Source: Gari tellinella
Lineage: Eukaryota; Mollusca; Bivalvia; Cardiida; Psammobiidae
Direction of reading: 5' to 3'
NCBI GenBank assembly: GCA_922989275.2
Contig: OV277869.1
Coordinates: forward strand, 24,934,189-24,998,188
Length of the DNA: 64,000 nucleotides
The notes beneath the pieces were generated by a model. The model was not told where the DNA came from. It made no database searches and saw only the letters and a program-made list of their open reading frames with translations. Position 1 is the first letter of the stretch, and the number at the start of each line of letters is the position of its first letter. The position numbers and the translations under genes are program-made. Of this stretch, positions 52,771 through 63,858 are shown piece after piece.

Positions 52771-54371
52771 TTTAACTCATTCACCCCTGAAACTTCAAAT
52801 GGCCAATTACAATTTATAATTAGTCTAGTCCATTCTTTACTGGTTCGGGTTTATTTTTTACAATATATTGCAAAATGACAAACAGTGTATACCTCTGATC
52901 AAGGTATGTAAAGTTTGCATAGCACAAGAGTACTCTAATGTATACTAGTCGAAGCTCGATACTTTGAACTCGCTTAAATCGACCTTACAAGTATTGTATA
53001 AGTTTAATTTCGATAACTCGATCCCAACAAGTCTAACATACCCGTATTTCAAAGTTAAAACGTGGCTAAGCCACGTTTTATCTTTGAAATATGGGTATGT
53101 TCGAACTAACGCGAGTTCGAGGTAGCGAGTTTCGACTGTATTTGTAAATGACGAGTATAGTCGTCGCTAGTGTTCAGTGTGCTAATCTACAATACTTAGA
53201 CATCATTCCCAGGTGGAATCTACTTCTCTGTGAACAAATATCAAACACATTGAAGAAACGCAGACTTTACAAACAGTGTACTTGTGAAAAGTACGTTTGT
53301 CCTATGCAAACAGTTCAGAGCCAGTGTTTGCACGGTTTATCTTGAAATATACATGTAGATCTACCGGTAGTCAAATGTGGGGCTAGACTAAATTGGTAAC
53401 TGGAATTGTCCAATTGGTGTTTCTAGGGTCATTCTAGTCAATCTTTTAGTGCACTCATTAAGGTATATGCATAATATACTGTGTACATGCGAATATTACA
53501 CTTGCCTAATGCAATCAGTGTATACCCAGATCAAAGAAAAATACAAAACAGCGCAGACCCTGATCAGACGCACTCTACGCTGCTTGCAGATGGCATGTAC
53601 ACTTAGCGCTTATTGAATGGGAAAGACGGAGACAACGGCAAAAACAGGATACGTAAATCGGTACTCTACGTATGTAGCAATCAGCCATTTTCGTCAACTC
53701 ACGCTGTAGAATGGTTTGGGGCGGGGTGACAGTTGACGAGAATGGCTTATCGCTCTCCGTAGAGTCCCGATATCATTTATCAGATCAGAGGCTCATGCTG
53801 GGTCTTTTGTTGTTTTTAATTTTATTGTGCAATATATTGTTATAAATCAAACCTAAATAGTCAAATATTAACTGATTTGTTTGGAAATACCCTATTGAAG
53901 TTTCACGGGTTGATGAGTTAAAACAGGAAGAACATAAAGCTCTAATAGCAGCTTTCTTCTTAACTTAACCCTTTCCTACCTGAAACATCAAATGGACAAT
54001 CCTAATTTTCAATTTAGTCTAAGTCAATTTTTTTCTCACTTTTTAGAGTTGATATTTACAATATGTGTCAAAAATGTGTCATTACATTCAATACCTATTT
54101 TTTGGCATCAATTGACATATATACTGTTTCTAGTATTGAAAATAAATAACTCTTTCAACCTTAGTCACGCATATATGCGTCATTTGCAAACAGTGTAGAT
54201 CTACATGTGGAGAGTATGCTTGTCCTAGGCAAACAGTGTAGACCCTGATCAGAGGGCTCCTTAAGGAGCCCTCTGGTCAGGGTCTACACTGTTTGCATAG
54301 GGAAAGTGTACTATTAACATGTACACTGTTTGTAAATGACGCATATATGTGATTAGGCTTCAAAGGGTTAA
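52771..54371. mobile_element. C-type MITE copies and nested palindrome
   Basis: Copies or fragments at 52771-52925, 53155-53420, 53450-53600, 53967-54150 and 54149-54371; the last is complete with the perfect hairpin AGGGCTCCTTAAGGAGCCCT. A separate palindrome, AAAACGTGGCTAAGCCACGTTTT, extends over 53035-53107. An inverted pair around 53660-53750 (GTACTCTACG...CGTAGAGTCC) adds another stem. Confidence 0.5.
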
Positions 54372-54536
54372 CCCACGGAGTAAATACACATTCAAGCTTT
54401 TACTATGCTCTGTTGAAAGATGCATGTAATGTTTTTCTGCATAGTGAAAAGTGAATGCTTAAAACAGGCATTCTGCTTTACTTTCAACCTGTTTTATGTG
54501 GTCAAAACTAGAAACTGGCTATGGGATAAATGGTTA
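54368..54536. mobile_element. MITE-A copy, diverged
   Basis: Shares TTAA with the C-type element to its left; right end GGGATAAATGGTTAG. Confidence 0.5.
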
Positions 54537-54769
54537 GAGAAGAGCTAAGACAAATATAAGACACAGAAGGCAAGTTATACTGACATTTTTATTCAGACAC
54601 TTTCACAATGACTTAAGTACAAATAAATGAAACATTTACATTTTATTTACCCTTTTCACAGCCAATCTGTCTGCTTTTAGCAGTTGGCCATTTAATCTTC
54701 TCATTGAATACAATTTGTGTCTGAATTATAATTTGATTTCAAATCAAATTCTTTTAATATTTGATTTGA

Positions 54770-54985
54770 TTTGTTTTGATTTTACGTCGCTTTCAACAGT
54801 ATTTCAGTCATATCGCGACGTCCAGCTAATTACCGGTGGAGGAAGACCCCAGAAGTCCTTTATGCACTGTTTCAGGCACAAATTGGCAACTGGGTAGAAC
54901 CACCGACCTTCCGCAAGCCAGCTGGAAGGCTTCCCCACATGAAAAATTTGAACGACCCTACTGGGATTCGAACTCAATTCTTTTA
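54770..54985 (-). mobile_element. SINE copy (molluscan conserved-domain type)
   Basis: The plus strand reads GGTGGAGGAAGACCCCAGAA, then GGTAGAACCACCGACCTTCC and AAGCCAGCTGGAAGGCTTCC. I recall this central domain from mollusc SINEs (V-SINE/RUDI-like). The minus strand starts with GAGTTCGAATCCC, a Pol III box B. Confidence 0.55.
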
Positions 54986-55139
54986 ATATACTCATGTTCA
55001 TGATTTTACATGAATGTATGGGAAAGAACAGTAAGTTTTCAGTTAGTATGATGTAAATGGGCGTATGATAAGGACCCATATTATGTGTGTTTGATAATTT
55101 GACATAACATATCAATATTTCTTCAATAATAATGCATCA

Positions 55140-55350
55140 ACTCCTTCACTGCCTTACCCTGAGTACAAAATATATTTGCAAATAGTCTTGATCTTGATTA
55201 GAGGCCGCGTTATGCTGCGTCTGATCAGGTTCAAAACTGTTTGAAACTCATTTCAATATTTGTTTACGTCAAATACCTATAATTTAAATTTGAGAAATAA
55301 AAGAACATGACAATTGCTTAAAATTGATTACGTCATGGCAGTGAAGGGGT
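55140..55350. mobile_element. I-type MITE
   Basis: CAACTCCTTCACTGCCTTAC to GGCAGTGAAGGGGTCA; core hairpin at 55180-55245 (degraded). Confidence 0.5.
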
Positions 55351-55499
55351 CAAATCTAAATCAGAAACAACAGTTTTAAAATTGACAATAGTTTGGTAAT
55401 GTAATGATTAATCTTTATCAAAAGCAAGCACATTCAATTTTGTATTAAATACGGTCAACTTTTGCATTAAGTGACAACATGTCCTCAGTAAATTAGCAC

Positions 55500-56620
55500 A
55501 TAGACCTCAAAGTTTAATACAAGATAGAAAATAATGCAGAAAGTTCCCATTGGAGCTTTCTGCATAATTTCTTTAATCCTGCATTTAACAACCACGTAAT
55601 AAATACTACACATGGGTCTTCAACTGAAGACAATGTCAATATACTTGTCACTAACAATTTAACCCTTTTCAACCATACAGTCCTCTGTAGAGATTACTGA
55701 TTTAAATTGCAAACAGTGTAGACCCTGATCAGAGGGCTCCTATAGGAGCTTTCTGATCAGAGTCTGCACTGTTTGATATTTTCATTCGTTTTTGTTGTCA
55801 TATCAAAATGCATCAGTAGACTGGTTCAAAATGTCTGTACTAGAAGAGTCCAAAGGATAATAAATACCCACAAGATATATTTAGGGTTGAAATGGGTTAA
55901 CAAACAATGTATGTGTAAAGAGTACATCTGTCCAAATGCAAACTTGAAACAGTCTAGACCCTAATTAAAGGGCTGCTGCATGAACTGAGTCTACACTGTT
56001 TGTCATTTAGCAGTCACCTGCCTTTCACAATTTGGATATAGGTGATTTCCACTTTTGGCTATGGAGGAAAGAGACAGGTTTAAGCAAGATGGAAGTAAAG
56101 CAGAGAGCTGCTAAAGGAGTTTTTTGCTTTACTTTCATCTTTCTTTAGGCAGTCACCTGCCTTTTATATCAATTAGGATATAGACGTTTTCAGGAAAGAG
56201 ACAATAGATAGATAGGGTCATCTGCTAAAACAATTCTGAGTTTTAAGCCTTCATTTTAGTATTGCCTTTAAAGAGGGGGCAAACAACATTGCATCTTTCA
56301 GTATTGCTCATGAACAGGCTCGGTCAAACAGAGTCCTCAATTTACATATTAACTTAGTTTAAACTGTATAATTTCAAAATTTTCACATACAACAATTTAT
56401 GTACATATTTACTTTGCTTTCCCATGTCATTAAGGGATCTCCCCAAGTTTCAGAACTTTTCAACCATTACTGTATAGGAAACCTGTATATGTAGCCTATG
56501 CAAACAGTGTAGTGTAGACCCTGTATATAACTATCCTATACAATTTAGTATATGTATATACATCCTATACAAACAGTGTAGACCCTGATCAGAGGGTCCC
56601 CTGACCAAAGTATACGCTGT
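55500..56620. repeat. Series of C-type and E-like hairpins, no gene
   Basis: Hairpins at 55525-55590 (AAGTTCCCATTGGAGCTTTC), 55708-55775 (GGGCTCCTATAGGAGC), 55940-56005, 56080-56160 (TTTAAGCAAGATGGAAGTAA) and 56500-56610. Confidence 0.45.
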
Positions 56621-56827
56621 ATGTATCATTTAAGCTATTTTCTCCACAAAAATAGTTAAACATCAGTTTGAAGCAGATATCATAATATGAAGGATTATAA
56701 TACCTGAGAGTAATGACTGGACAAGGATTAGCACTAGAAATGGATATAATATACATCCTGTGGAAACAGTGTAGCCTCCTCCAGTATCCCTCTGATGAAG
56801 GACTGCACTGTTTGTCATACTTGGATG

Positions 56828-57045
56828 TCTGTTTTGATTTGTTATGATTTTACGTTGCTTTAACAATATTTCAGTCATATTGCAACGTCCAGCTCATTTC
56901 AAGAGGAGTAAGACCCCTTTCATACACTGTTTCAGGCACAAAGTGGTATCCGGGTTGACCCACTGACCTACCCAAGCCAGCTGGAAGGCTTCCTCACATG
57001 AAAAATTGAATGCGCTCAGACCAGGATTCCTGCCCACAGCGGCGA
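56828..57045 (-). mobile_element. SINE copy (molluscan conserved-domain type)
   Basis: TTTCAGTCATATTGCAACGT, GACCTACCCAAGCCAGCTGG and AAGGCTTCCTCACATGAAAA match the 54770 copy. Box B degraded. Lies downstream of the RD-repeat gene stop. Confidence 0.5.
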
Positions 57046-57169
57046 GAAGCTAAAGTTATTTTCAGTCACAGTGGCTATAATCACTCTGTCACGAAGGGAC
57101 CATAACACAATACTTCCCGTCTGAAGGCGGGCGTATAAAAAGGTGTATCTTTGGAGTAATGGGTTATGA

Positions 57170-58105
57170 CTACTGATGGTATTGATATTGATGGTACGGA
57201 TATTGGTGTTGGGGTGGGGGCGGTTGAGCTGGCAGCGGCGGGTTTGAATAGTGATCTACGGGTGCAGCATTGTAGCCTGAGGAAGCAGCTGCTTTTTGTC
57301 TTGGTTGTCTTGGCGATGAGTAGGCTGATGGCTGTGAAAAGTCTTCAGTTGAATGTGAACCACTACTAGATGAGGGTGCTTTCGGCTTTGCTGCTGTCTT
57401 GGCTGAGCCGCTACTGGTGGCCATTTGAATTTTCTTTTTCAGAAGTTCTGTTTGCTTCCTGATTGATTCCAAAAGGTCTTTCTGAGGCTGTTCTTTATTT
57501 TTGAACAAGCTGCTAGTGGTGGTACTAGTTTTTGTCGACTGTGATGCGGGTATTTGCTGTGAGCTTCTCGACACATGTTCTGCCTGAGAAGCATATGTAC
57601 TATACTGGCTTGTTTGCAATCCTGCCTGAGAAGCTGGAAGTGTTTGTGAACCAGTCTGTGTATTGGGCATAAAATAAGAAACTTGCTGTCCAGTCTGTGA
57701 ATTCGGCATGACATATGAAACTGGTTCAACAGTCGGTGGATTTGGGACGATATTTGTCATTTGCTGACCAGTCTGTGTATTTGATAACACATAAGCCTGG
57801 GTACTTGGTGGTTGAACCATTTGAACTTGTGAACCAGTCTGCGAAGCTGGTACCATGTACACCACCTGAGCCCCTGCTTGTGTACCGTACACTTGTGAGT
57901 CACCCTGCATACCTGGCAAGGCATATCCAGTAAGTGACCCAGTCTGTGGGTCTGGTGTTGGGTAAATTGTCTGTGCATGGGCTATAGGCTGGGCACCAGG
58001 GGCTGGAGTCTTCAGGAAAGAAGGCACACTTGTTCCGTTGGTAGATGTAGCTACACCAAGGCCAGGAATGACTGCCTCCATGGGTTTATCTGCCATTTGA
58101 GGAAG
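57170..58105 (-). CDS. RD-repeat protein, terminal exon (QTG repeats)
   Basis: 311 codons and TAG at 57172-57170, after acceptor ctttctgcag. Starts LPQMADKPMEAVIPGLG. Seven short repeats of type S/T-Q-T/A-G-S/Q-Q occur between about 57620 and 57960, each followed by hydrophobic VxYxMP-like residues. Then a Lys-rich helix (KDLLESIRKQTELLKKKIQ), a Ser-rich stretch and a Pro/Gln/His/Tyr end. The tail composition is prion-like. Confidence 0.75.
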   Translation of the reverse strand, partial: LPQMADKPMEAVIPGLGVATSTNGTSVPSFLKTPAPGAQPIAHAQTIYPTPDPQTGSLTGYALPGMQGDSQVYGTQAGAQVVYMVPASQTGSQVQMVQPPSTQAYVLSNTQTGQQMTNIVPNPPTVEPVSYVMPNSQTGQQVSYFMPNTQTGSQTLPASQAGLQTSQYSTYASQAEHVSRSSQQIPASQSTKTSTTTSSLFKNKEQPQKDLLESIRKQTELLKKKIQMATSSGSAKTAAKPKAPSSSSGSHSTEDFSQPSAYSSPRQPRQKAAASSGYNAAPVDHYSNPPLPAQPPPPQHQYPYHQYQYHQ

Positions 58106-61100
58106 CTGCAGAAAGTAAAAAACAAAAGCTATTGGTATCATAATACTCTCCACATTTAACACAATACTCCATAAATATGCATGTTTACCCTTTAACCCAT
58201 TGCCCCATAAATACACCTTTTTACGTCTCTGATTTATTCCTCCACCGAATAAAATAGTTCCACTTTCAGTGGTCACCTGTCTTCAAAACTAGACTATGGG
58301 GTAAAGGTTACATTAAGCGGTATATAAACATATGCCTATGCTGCCACCTCCTGCACAGACTACCAGTTAATGATACATCAAGTAGTATGTAAACATAACT
58401 TTTACCTGTGTTGTGTGAGATTGCTGTCTGTATGTTAGAAGGGCATGTGAGAGGGCGGTGGAAATCTGCAAGGCCATAGCTGCCTCATCTTCACTGGCGA
58501 TCATCGAGGACGACTGAAACACAAAAGTTCTGTGCACATACAATATGTCAAAATGATTTACTAAAACATGCCTGTCACATCAACTCAGAGCTATAGCAAA
58601 GATGAGAATAGTTGAAAAAGATGAGAACAGTTGAAGTTCAATATTTTAAAAGCATGTACCGAACTAACTCATATTTTTTCAGTTGAATTTCATTGTTTAG
58701 AACCCGCTATGCTACATTTTAATATTGATTTAAGCAAATTCGAAATAGTTTTACTGCATTTCTAATAAATCCTCTGACTTTATGTCTCAACCAAAGGGTC
58801 ATGAGACTTGATATACACCTCTTTACTGTTCTGCTGCATTAACCCTTTACCCCATAGCCTGTTTCTAGTTTTGAAGATATGTGCCCACTTAAAGCAGGTT
58901 AAAAGTAAAGCAGAATGTGCCTTAAGGCACATTCTGCTTTACTTTCAGCCTGCTTTAAGCTATAATCTGCTAGGATTTAGATCAAATTTCTTATCGTTTA
59001 TTTTCAAGACTGTATAAATTGGAACTATTTTCTTCAGTGGGAGAATAAATCAAATGTGCTAAAAGGCGCTTCTATGAGGGAAAGGGTTAAGAAACAAAGA
59101 ATAAATAGTAGAATAATTACCAGCTTTCCCAGTAGATCTGCAACATTCACACCTGGAGTTTTGGCAACCTCCTGAAAAAGGGAAGTAATATGTAGAGATC
59201 ACAGTTTATTCCTGATAAGGAAGGTAATATGGATATCAGTATTCCTGAGAAAGGGAGGTGATAGTTTAAAGATACAGAACACTGTTAACTCCTTCATGCT
59301 AGAGGCAAAACCAATTACCATGATTAGTTTTGCAAACAGTTTGGATCCTGATGAGATGCCAAACTGTCTGGAAATCTGTCCTTATCTTGAAAAGAAATTT
59401 CAGAATAATTTAATTCTAAATCGGAATCAGATAACAATGGTTGCAGACAACATAATTAGTCAGCATTCCATGAGTAAAATAACCACTATTATAGGAATGA
59501 GTGGTCGGTTTTTTTTGGCAGAGAGTAGCCTAAAGTAAATACAAATTAATTTTGAAGTTATTTTATTGTTGCCCTGCATAAACCAGCTTAAACAGGAAGG
59601 AAAGAGTGAAAGATGAGTGAGACAGAGATACAGGGTTTCCATTTTTCTGGATTTTTTATAAATTTCTCTGGACCTAGGTATATTTTGGAGATCTTGGGAT
59701 TTCAGCTCTTTCTTTTAAAATTTGGAAATTTATGCATTTTTGACTTTATAGGAAACATTGACATGGGTGTCAAACAGTTTAGATCCAGATCAGATGCAGT
59801 GTTATAAGGCGTCTGGTCTAGATCGAAACTGTTTGTATAATACTGTTAGTGTTATATAGAGCTTGGCACCAAAAGAGTGTGAGATAGACAATGAGACAGA
59901 GAGGTTTATGTGTATCATTACCTCCTGCACAGACTTTGTGGCCAACACTTTCTGAGCCAGACTTTCCTCCAATGTGACGGTCTCAGCAGGGCTGAAAAAC
60001 AAAACTGTTCTTGATTAATCCTTTCCCTCATAGGTGGTTATCATTGTTTAGCCCTATCCATCATATCATAGCTTATTTTAGCTTTCTAAGACATGTTGTT
60101 CCTAATCTATTTCCAGCCTGTTATAGCTCTTTAGATACTGGGTACTTTTTAGTCTGCAACAAACTGTGGTGCATTATACTGTACTCATCAAAGTAAATGA
60201 GCATGTAAAGTTGCATGATCCTAGCTGAAGTACTAAAAGCAAAACATTAACCCTTTACCCAATAAAAACGCCTTCTCACTCTTTAAATTATTCCAACAGT
60301 ACAGAAAATAGCTTTACTTTATACAATCATGAATATGGATGATTAGAAATATTTTCTATATCTTAGTCGATGAGAGCTTAAAGTAGGCTGAATGTAAAGC
60401 AGAATGCACCTTAAGGCACATTCTGCTTTACTTTCAACCTGCTTTATGTGGTCACCTATCTTCAATACTAGAAACAGGCTATGGGGTAATGGGTTAACCC
60501 AGGTCTGCACAGATGTCGGTATAGAAGGATAGACCAACAGACAAGGTAAACACTATATGTCCAACAACAGGCATAACCAAGAAATGGCGGAAAATCTAAA
60601 CAGTAAATTCTTCACTACCATGATGTTATCTGCTTTACACAATTGTGGTCTGCTTTTATTTCTCAAATTTAAACTTTAGATAAGTAGACTAGACATAAGT
60701 AATATTGTAATGAGTTGTTCAGTGAAGTCGGATCAAAATCCAAACTGTTTGCAAATAATCAATGTACTAAAGGTAAGACAGTAAAGGGGTAAAGTTGCGT
60801 TCTGCTGGAATGTTTACCCTGTCTGTGGGAAGGTTTCTTGGACTTTTGGCCTCTCCTGTATGCGGTCTACAATGTCTCTGTTCTGTCGCCGCTTGGCCAT
60901 CAACTCCTCCATACTAGGTCTGTAGTTGGCATCCCGTGGGGCAGGCTCGGCCGGGGGAGGGGCTGGGGCTGGTGGTGGAGCTGCAGTTGCTTCTGTCCTA
61001 AAAACAAAATAAGTCTTGTAAAACTTAGGAAAAATCAAGGTACACTCTGGATCTAAATCCGATGCAAAGTCAATGCCAACCTCACTTAACCCATTATCTA

Positions 61101-62921
61101 ATAGGTATAACTTTTTACACCTTTAATTTATATTAAAACAGTTCTAAAGAAGCATTCTGTTTTACTTGTAACCTGCTTTAAGTGGTCATCTATCTTCAAA
61201 ACTAGAAATAGCCTATATGGGGTAAAGGGTTCACACAGTATTACTTTAGGCCACTTTACCTTTTCATCAACCCTACTTACTTGTGTTAACAACATAAGAT
61301 ATCTAAAAGGAGTTTCCTTTTTTTACTTCAATGTTGTTTTAACCGATTACCCCAAAGAAAATGTACTATACTAATTTGGAAACTGGATTTGTTTGAAGTA
61401 TCTGGCATGAATGAGTTCTTAGAAACTAAACAGAACTATTTGCAATTAACAGCCATCCTCCAATCTCAAATAGTCATTCTCACGTACCCTTTGGAAAATC
61501 TTTTAAGTCTCAGGAGATCTACATCATTTTCTTCCATCTGTTTTCTTTGTTCCATGACTCGATCAACTCTCTGCTGGTCTAGGGACTCTATATACTTTCG
61601 CCTGGCGAGGATATCATCAATTCTCCGTCGTTCTTGGTAGGGATCGTCCAGTCGGTAACTGGCCAACATCTGGGAGTCTAAGTACCGACGCTCATCATAT
61701 AAACGTCTGGAGACAAAATGCAGAAATAACATATCAAGTGTGTGTAAATTTGACTACAGTAAAACCTCTCTATCACGACCACCAAAGAAATCTGGTCAGC
61801 AGTTTAGGAGTACATGTATTCATTTAAAGCAATTGCTGCCAGACGCCAGACAAAATGTGATTCTTAAAGCTAAAAATCACGAATGGACTAGATTAAATTG
61901 GAAAGAGGAATGTTCCATTAAATGTTCCATGGGTGAATGAGCTAATAGTGTGTGTATGAAGGTAGGGGTACCAACATCAAATAGCACCTATAAGGAGGAA
62001 AGGGTTAAACCTTTACCCCATAGCCTGTTTCTAGTTTTGAAGACAGGTGACCCTTAAAGCAGGTTGAAAGTAAAGCAGAATGCGCCCTTAAGGCACATTT
62101 TGCTTTACTTTCAGCCTGCTTTAAGCTACCAGCTTCTAGAATATAGAAATTATTTCTAATGTTTAATATACACAACTGTATAAATTGTAACTGTTTTCTT
62201 CAGTGGAGGGATAAATCAGTCATAAAAAGGCATATTTATGGGACAATGGGTTAAGTGGGTTTTTTACCTACATGTACATGCTTCTTCAAAGAAAGACCTC
62301 CTACACCACTATGACAATACAGTGAAACTTGCTTATAACAAATTTGAAATCATGAAATATTTGATATAACAAAACAGAATTTAAACCTCATCTCCATTTA
62401 AAAAATAGTAAAATGAACATATTTATGATTTAACGAAAGAAAACAAATGGTCCCTTTTACTTTGTTATACCTGGTTTCAAGGTTATAAAGCTTTTCAGTT
62501 GAGCCTAAAGTCGTTCTCAATGCTTGAGAACACACTCAGACCCAGCTCAAACGCTTTATAACCTTCGACCCTGAGCTTCACTGTACATCTAAATTTCTCA
62601 TACCTTTCATCCATACTGTCATATTCTGCCCATCTACCACGGTAAAACCTGTCTCTCTCCCTGTCCACGTGTCTTTCTCTGTCCCAATACCTAGCATGAT
62701 CCAAGTCTCTTCCGCGATCCCAGTCCCTAGCACGATCCAAGTCTCTTCCACGACCCCACTCTCTTCCACGATCCAAGTCCCTGCCGCGATCCAAGTCCCT
62801 GCTACGATCCCACTCTCTTCCACGACCCAAGTCCCTACTACGATCCCACTCTCTACCACGATCACGGTCCCTGTCCATCTCCCGCCCTCTTCCACCTGAT
62901 CTTGAGTAGTGTGAATCAGAT
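57170..62921 (-). CDS. Arg/Asp-repeat, Gln/Thr-rich low-complexity protein, 5' incomplete, seven exons
   Basis: CDS, in transcription order: 62921-62604, 61706-61488, 60997-60818, 59991-59922, 59171-59121, 58513-58406, 58105-57170. All junctions are GT/AG and phase-consistent (phase 2 for the first three, then 0). The first exon enters in phase 2, so the start lies beyond 64000. About 626 residues are visible: RD/RE repeats, a long charged helix, Pro/Ala segment, MEELMAKRRQ helix, short acidic exons, then a 311-residue tail with QTG repeats and Ser, Pro and Gln/His/Tyr-rich ends. No known domain was recognised. Composition is typical of nuclear RNA-processing or condensate-forming proteins, which is inference only. 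Confidence 0.75.
58192..58311. mobile_element. MITE-A, 120-bp deletion form
   Basis: Both ends kept, whole hairpin removed. 87 nt upstream of the terminal exon. Confidence 0.6.
58406..58513 (-). CDS. RD-repeat protein, 108-nt exon
   Basis: Thirty-six codons in phase 0 (SSSMIASEDEAAMALQIST, then ALSHALLTYRQQ). A likely short helix. Confidence 0.7.
58839..59090. mobile_element. MITE-A copy
   Basis: TTAA at both ends. Right end is the CGCTTCTATGAGGGAAAGGG variant shared with 63165-63416. Confidence 0.7.
59121..59171 (-). CDS. RD-repeat protein, 51-nt exon
   Basis: Seventeen codons (EVAKTPGVNVADLLGKL) in phase 0, skippable in frame. It lies 30 nt from the right end of a MITE-A copy (58839-59090). 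Confidence 0.65.
59330..59850. repeat. Core hairpins and AAGATTTCC-type sequence
   Basis: Cores at about 59330-59375 (partial) and 59770-59835 (TTTAGATCCAGATCAGATG with complement), in the intron between the 70- and 51-nt exons. Confidence 0.45.
59922..59991 (-). CDS. RD-repeat protein, 70-nt exon
   Basis: Encodes PAETVTLEESLAQKVLATKS and VQE, moving from phase 2 to phase 0. Acceptor tttttcag, donor gtaatg. Confidence 0.65.
60247..60497. mobile_element. MITE-A copy (reverse)
   Basis: TTAACCCTTTACCCAATAAA to GGTAATGGGTTAA. Confidence 0.7.
60818..60997 (-). CDS. RD-repeat protein, Pro/Ala exon
   Basis: Sixty codons. An APPPAPAPPPAEPAP stretch is followed by NYRPSMEELMAKRRQNRDIV and a basic end. 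180 nt, so it can be skipped in frame. Confidence 0.7.
61086..61233. mobile_element. MITE-A, partial
   Basis: TTAACCCATTATCTAATAGG, deletion, right arm, GGGGTAAAGGGTTCA. Confidence 0.55.
61488..61706 (-). CDS. RD-repeat protein, charged-helix exon
   Basis: Seventy-three codons, phase 2 in and out. Highly charged and helix-prone: YDERRYLDSQMLASYRLDD, then YQERRRIDDILARRKYIES and RVDRVMEQRKQMEENDVDLL. Probably a single long helix or coiled coil. Confidence 0.75.
61757..61960. repeat. Fragments of E- and C-type elements
   Basis: ACAGTAAAACCTCTCTATCAC (E left end) and ATGTTCCATGGGTGAATGAG (C right end). Confidence 0.35.
62005..62254. mobile_element. MITE-A copy
   Basis: TTAAACCTTTACCCCATAG to GGACAATGGGTTAA, between the first two visible exons. 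Confidence 0.7.
62478..62570. mobile_element. L-type hairpin element
   Basis: AAGGTTATAAAGCTTTTCAG and CGCTTTATAACCTTCGACC ends; centre TCTCAATGCTTGAGAACA. It lies 34 nt after the donor of the RD-repeat exon. Confidence 0.55.
62604..62921 (-). CDS. RD-repeat protein, exon with Arg/Asp repeats
   Basis: 318 nt, acceptor tttctttcag, donor gtatga. It encodes RSGGRGREMDRDRDRGREW followed by a run of imperfect six-residue repeats of type R-G-R-D/E-L/W-D and ends WAEYDSMDER. The DNA repeats with the protein (period about 18 bp), so length polymorphism is likely. Confidence 0.75.
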
Positions 62922-62959
62922 CTGAAAGAAAAGCTTCCAATACAATACCATACATTAAC

Positions 62960-63160
62960 CCTTAACCCGCCAAATAAATTGTCGTCTGCTATATTTCTCG
63001 TCTGCTTCAAGTTTCAAAGTGCTTCAAAGTTGCTCAAAATTGCTGAAAATGTTGTCCGAGTGTCAAACAGCTTGGATCCGGATGAGACGCCGAGTTACTC
63101 GGCGTCTCATCCGGATCCAAGCTGTTTGCATATGGAGCTATAGTCGTGAGTGGCAGGCTA
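62960..63160. mobile_element. I-type MITE with perfect core hairpin
   Basis: TTAACCCTTAACCCGCCAAA to GGCAGGCTAAGGGTTAA. Core 63064-63130 uses GGATCCGGATGAGACGCCG on one arm and exactly its complement on the other. Confidence 0.6.
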
Positions 63161-63164
63161 AGGG

Positions 63165-63416
63165 TTAACCCATTACCCCATAGCCTGTTTCTAGTTTTGA
63201 AGACAAGTGAGCACTTAAAGCAGGTTGAAAGTAAAGCAGAATGTGCCTTAAGGCACATTCTGCTTTACTTTCAGCCTGCTTTCAGCTATCATCTGTTTGG
63301 ATTTAGAATTTTTTTCTTATGCTTCCTTTTCAAGACTGCATAAATTGGAACTATTTTCTTAAGTGGAGGAATGAATTAACTGTGCTAAAAGGCGCTTCTA
63401 TGAGGGAAAGGGTTAA
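63165..63416. mobile_element. MITE-A copy
   Basis: TTAA at both ends; shares its left TTAA with the preceding I-type element. Confidence 0.7.
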
Positions 63417-63417
63417 A

Positions 63418-63808
63418 GTGCTTCCTCCTACAATAGCCCTCATAACAGAAATTCCCTCCGAACAGCAATGATTGTCGCTGTTCCCTAAACAAGACAATTA
63501 TGTCTAACCTTTTCACTGCTGAAATATCATCTACTTAAAATTGTTCTCCGCTTTTTTCCCCTAAAAATTAAATATTGGATATTTTGACAAAAGAAACATA
63601 AAGCTGAGTGACAAACAGTTTGACTACAGCTCAGATGTCACGTAACCCGGCATCTGATCTGGATATAAGCTGTTTGCAAATGTAAGCCAAGTCATGCTCA
63701 GTACTCTAATAGTTTTAATTTTCCCTCCCTATAACAACTCCTTCTGAACAACACACACAATCTTTGTACCCCAATTGGGTTTTGTTGTAGTGAAGGGGCA
63801 CAGTATAT
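63418..63808. mobile_element. D-type MITE with diverged core
   Basis: GTGCTTCCTCCTACAATAGC to TGAAGGGGCACAGTA. Core 63613-63676 imperfect (GACTACAGCTCAGATGTCACG). Confidence 0.55.
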
Positions 63809-63858
63809 CATTGAATATTGAAACTTCAAACTTCTAGTTTCCAATTAAGCCTGGTCCA

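Noticed and set aside
57439..57978. Open frames of 96, 72 and 73 codons in other frames of the terminal RD-gene exon
   Set aside because: Shadows of the low-complexity coding frame, kept open by its repeat structure.
62578..62955. 125-codon frame rich in Gly/Glu/Thr/Trp over the Arg/Asp exon
   Set aside because: A frame-shifted reading of the same 18-bp repeats; phase does not fit the neighbouring exons.
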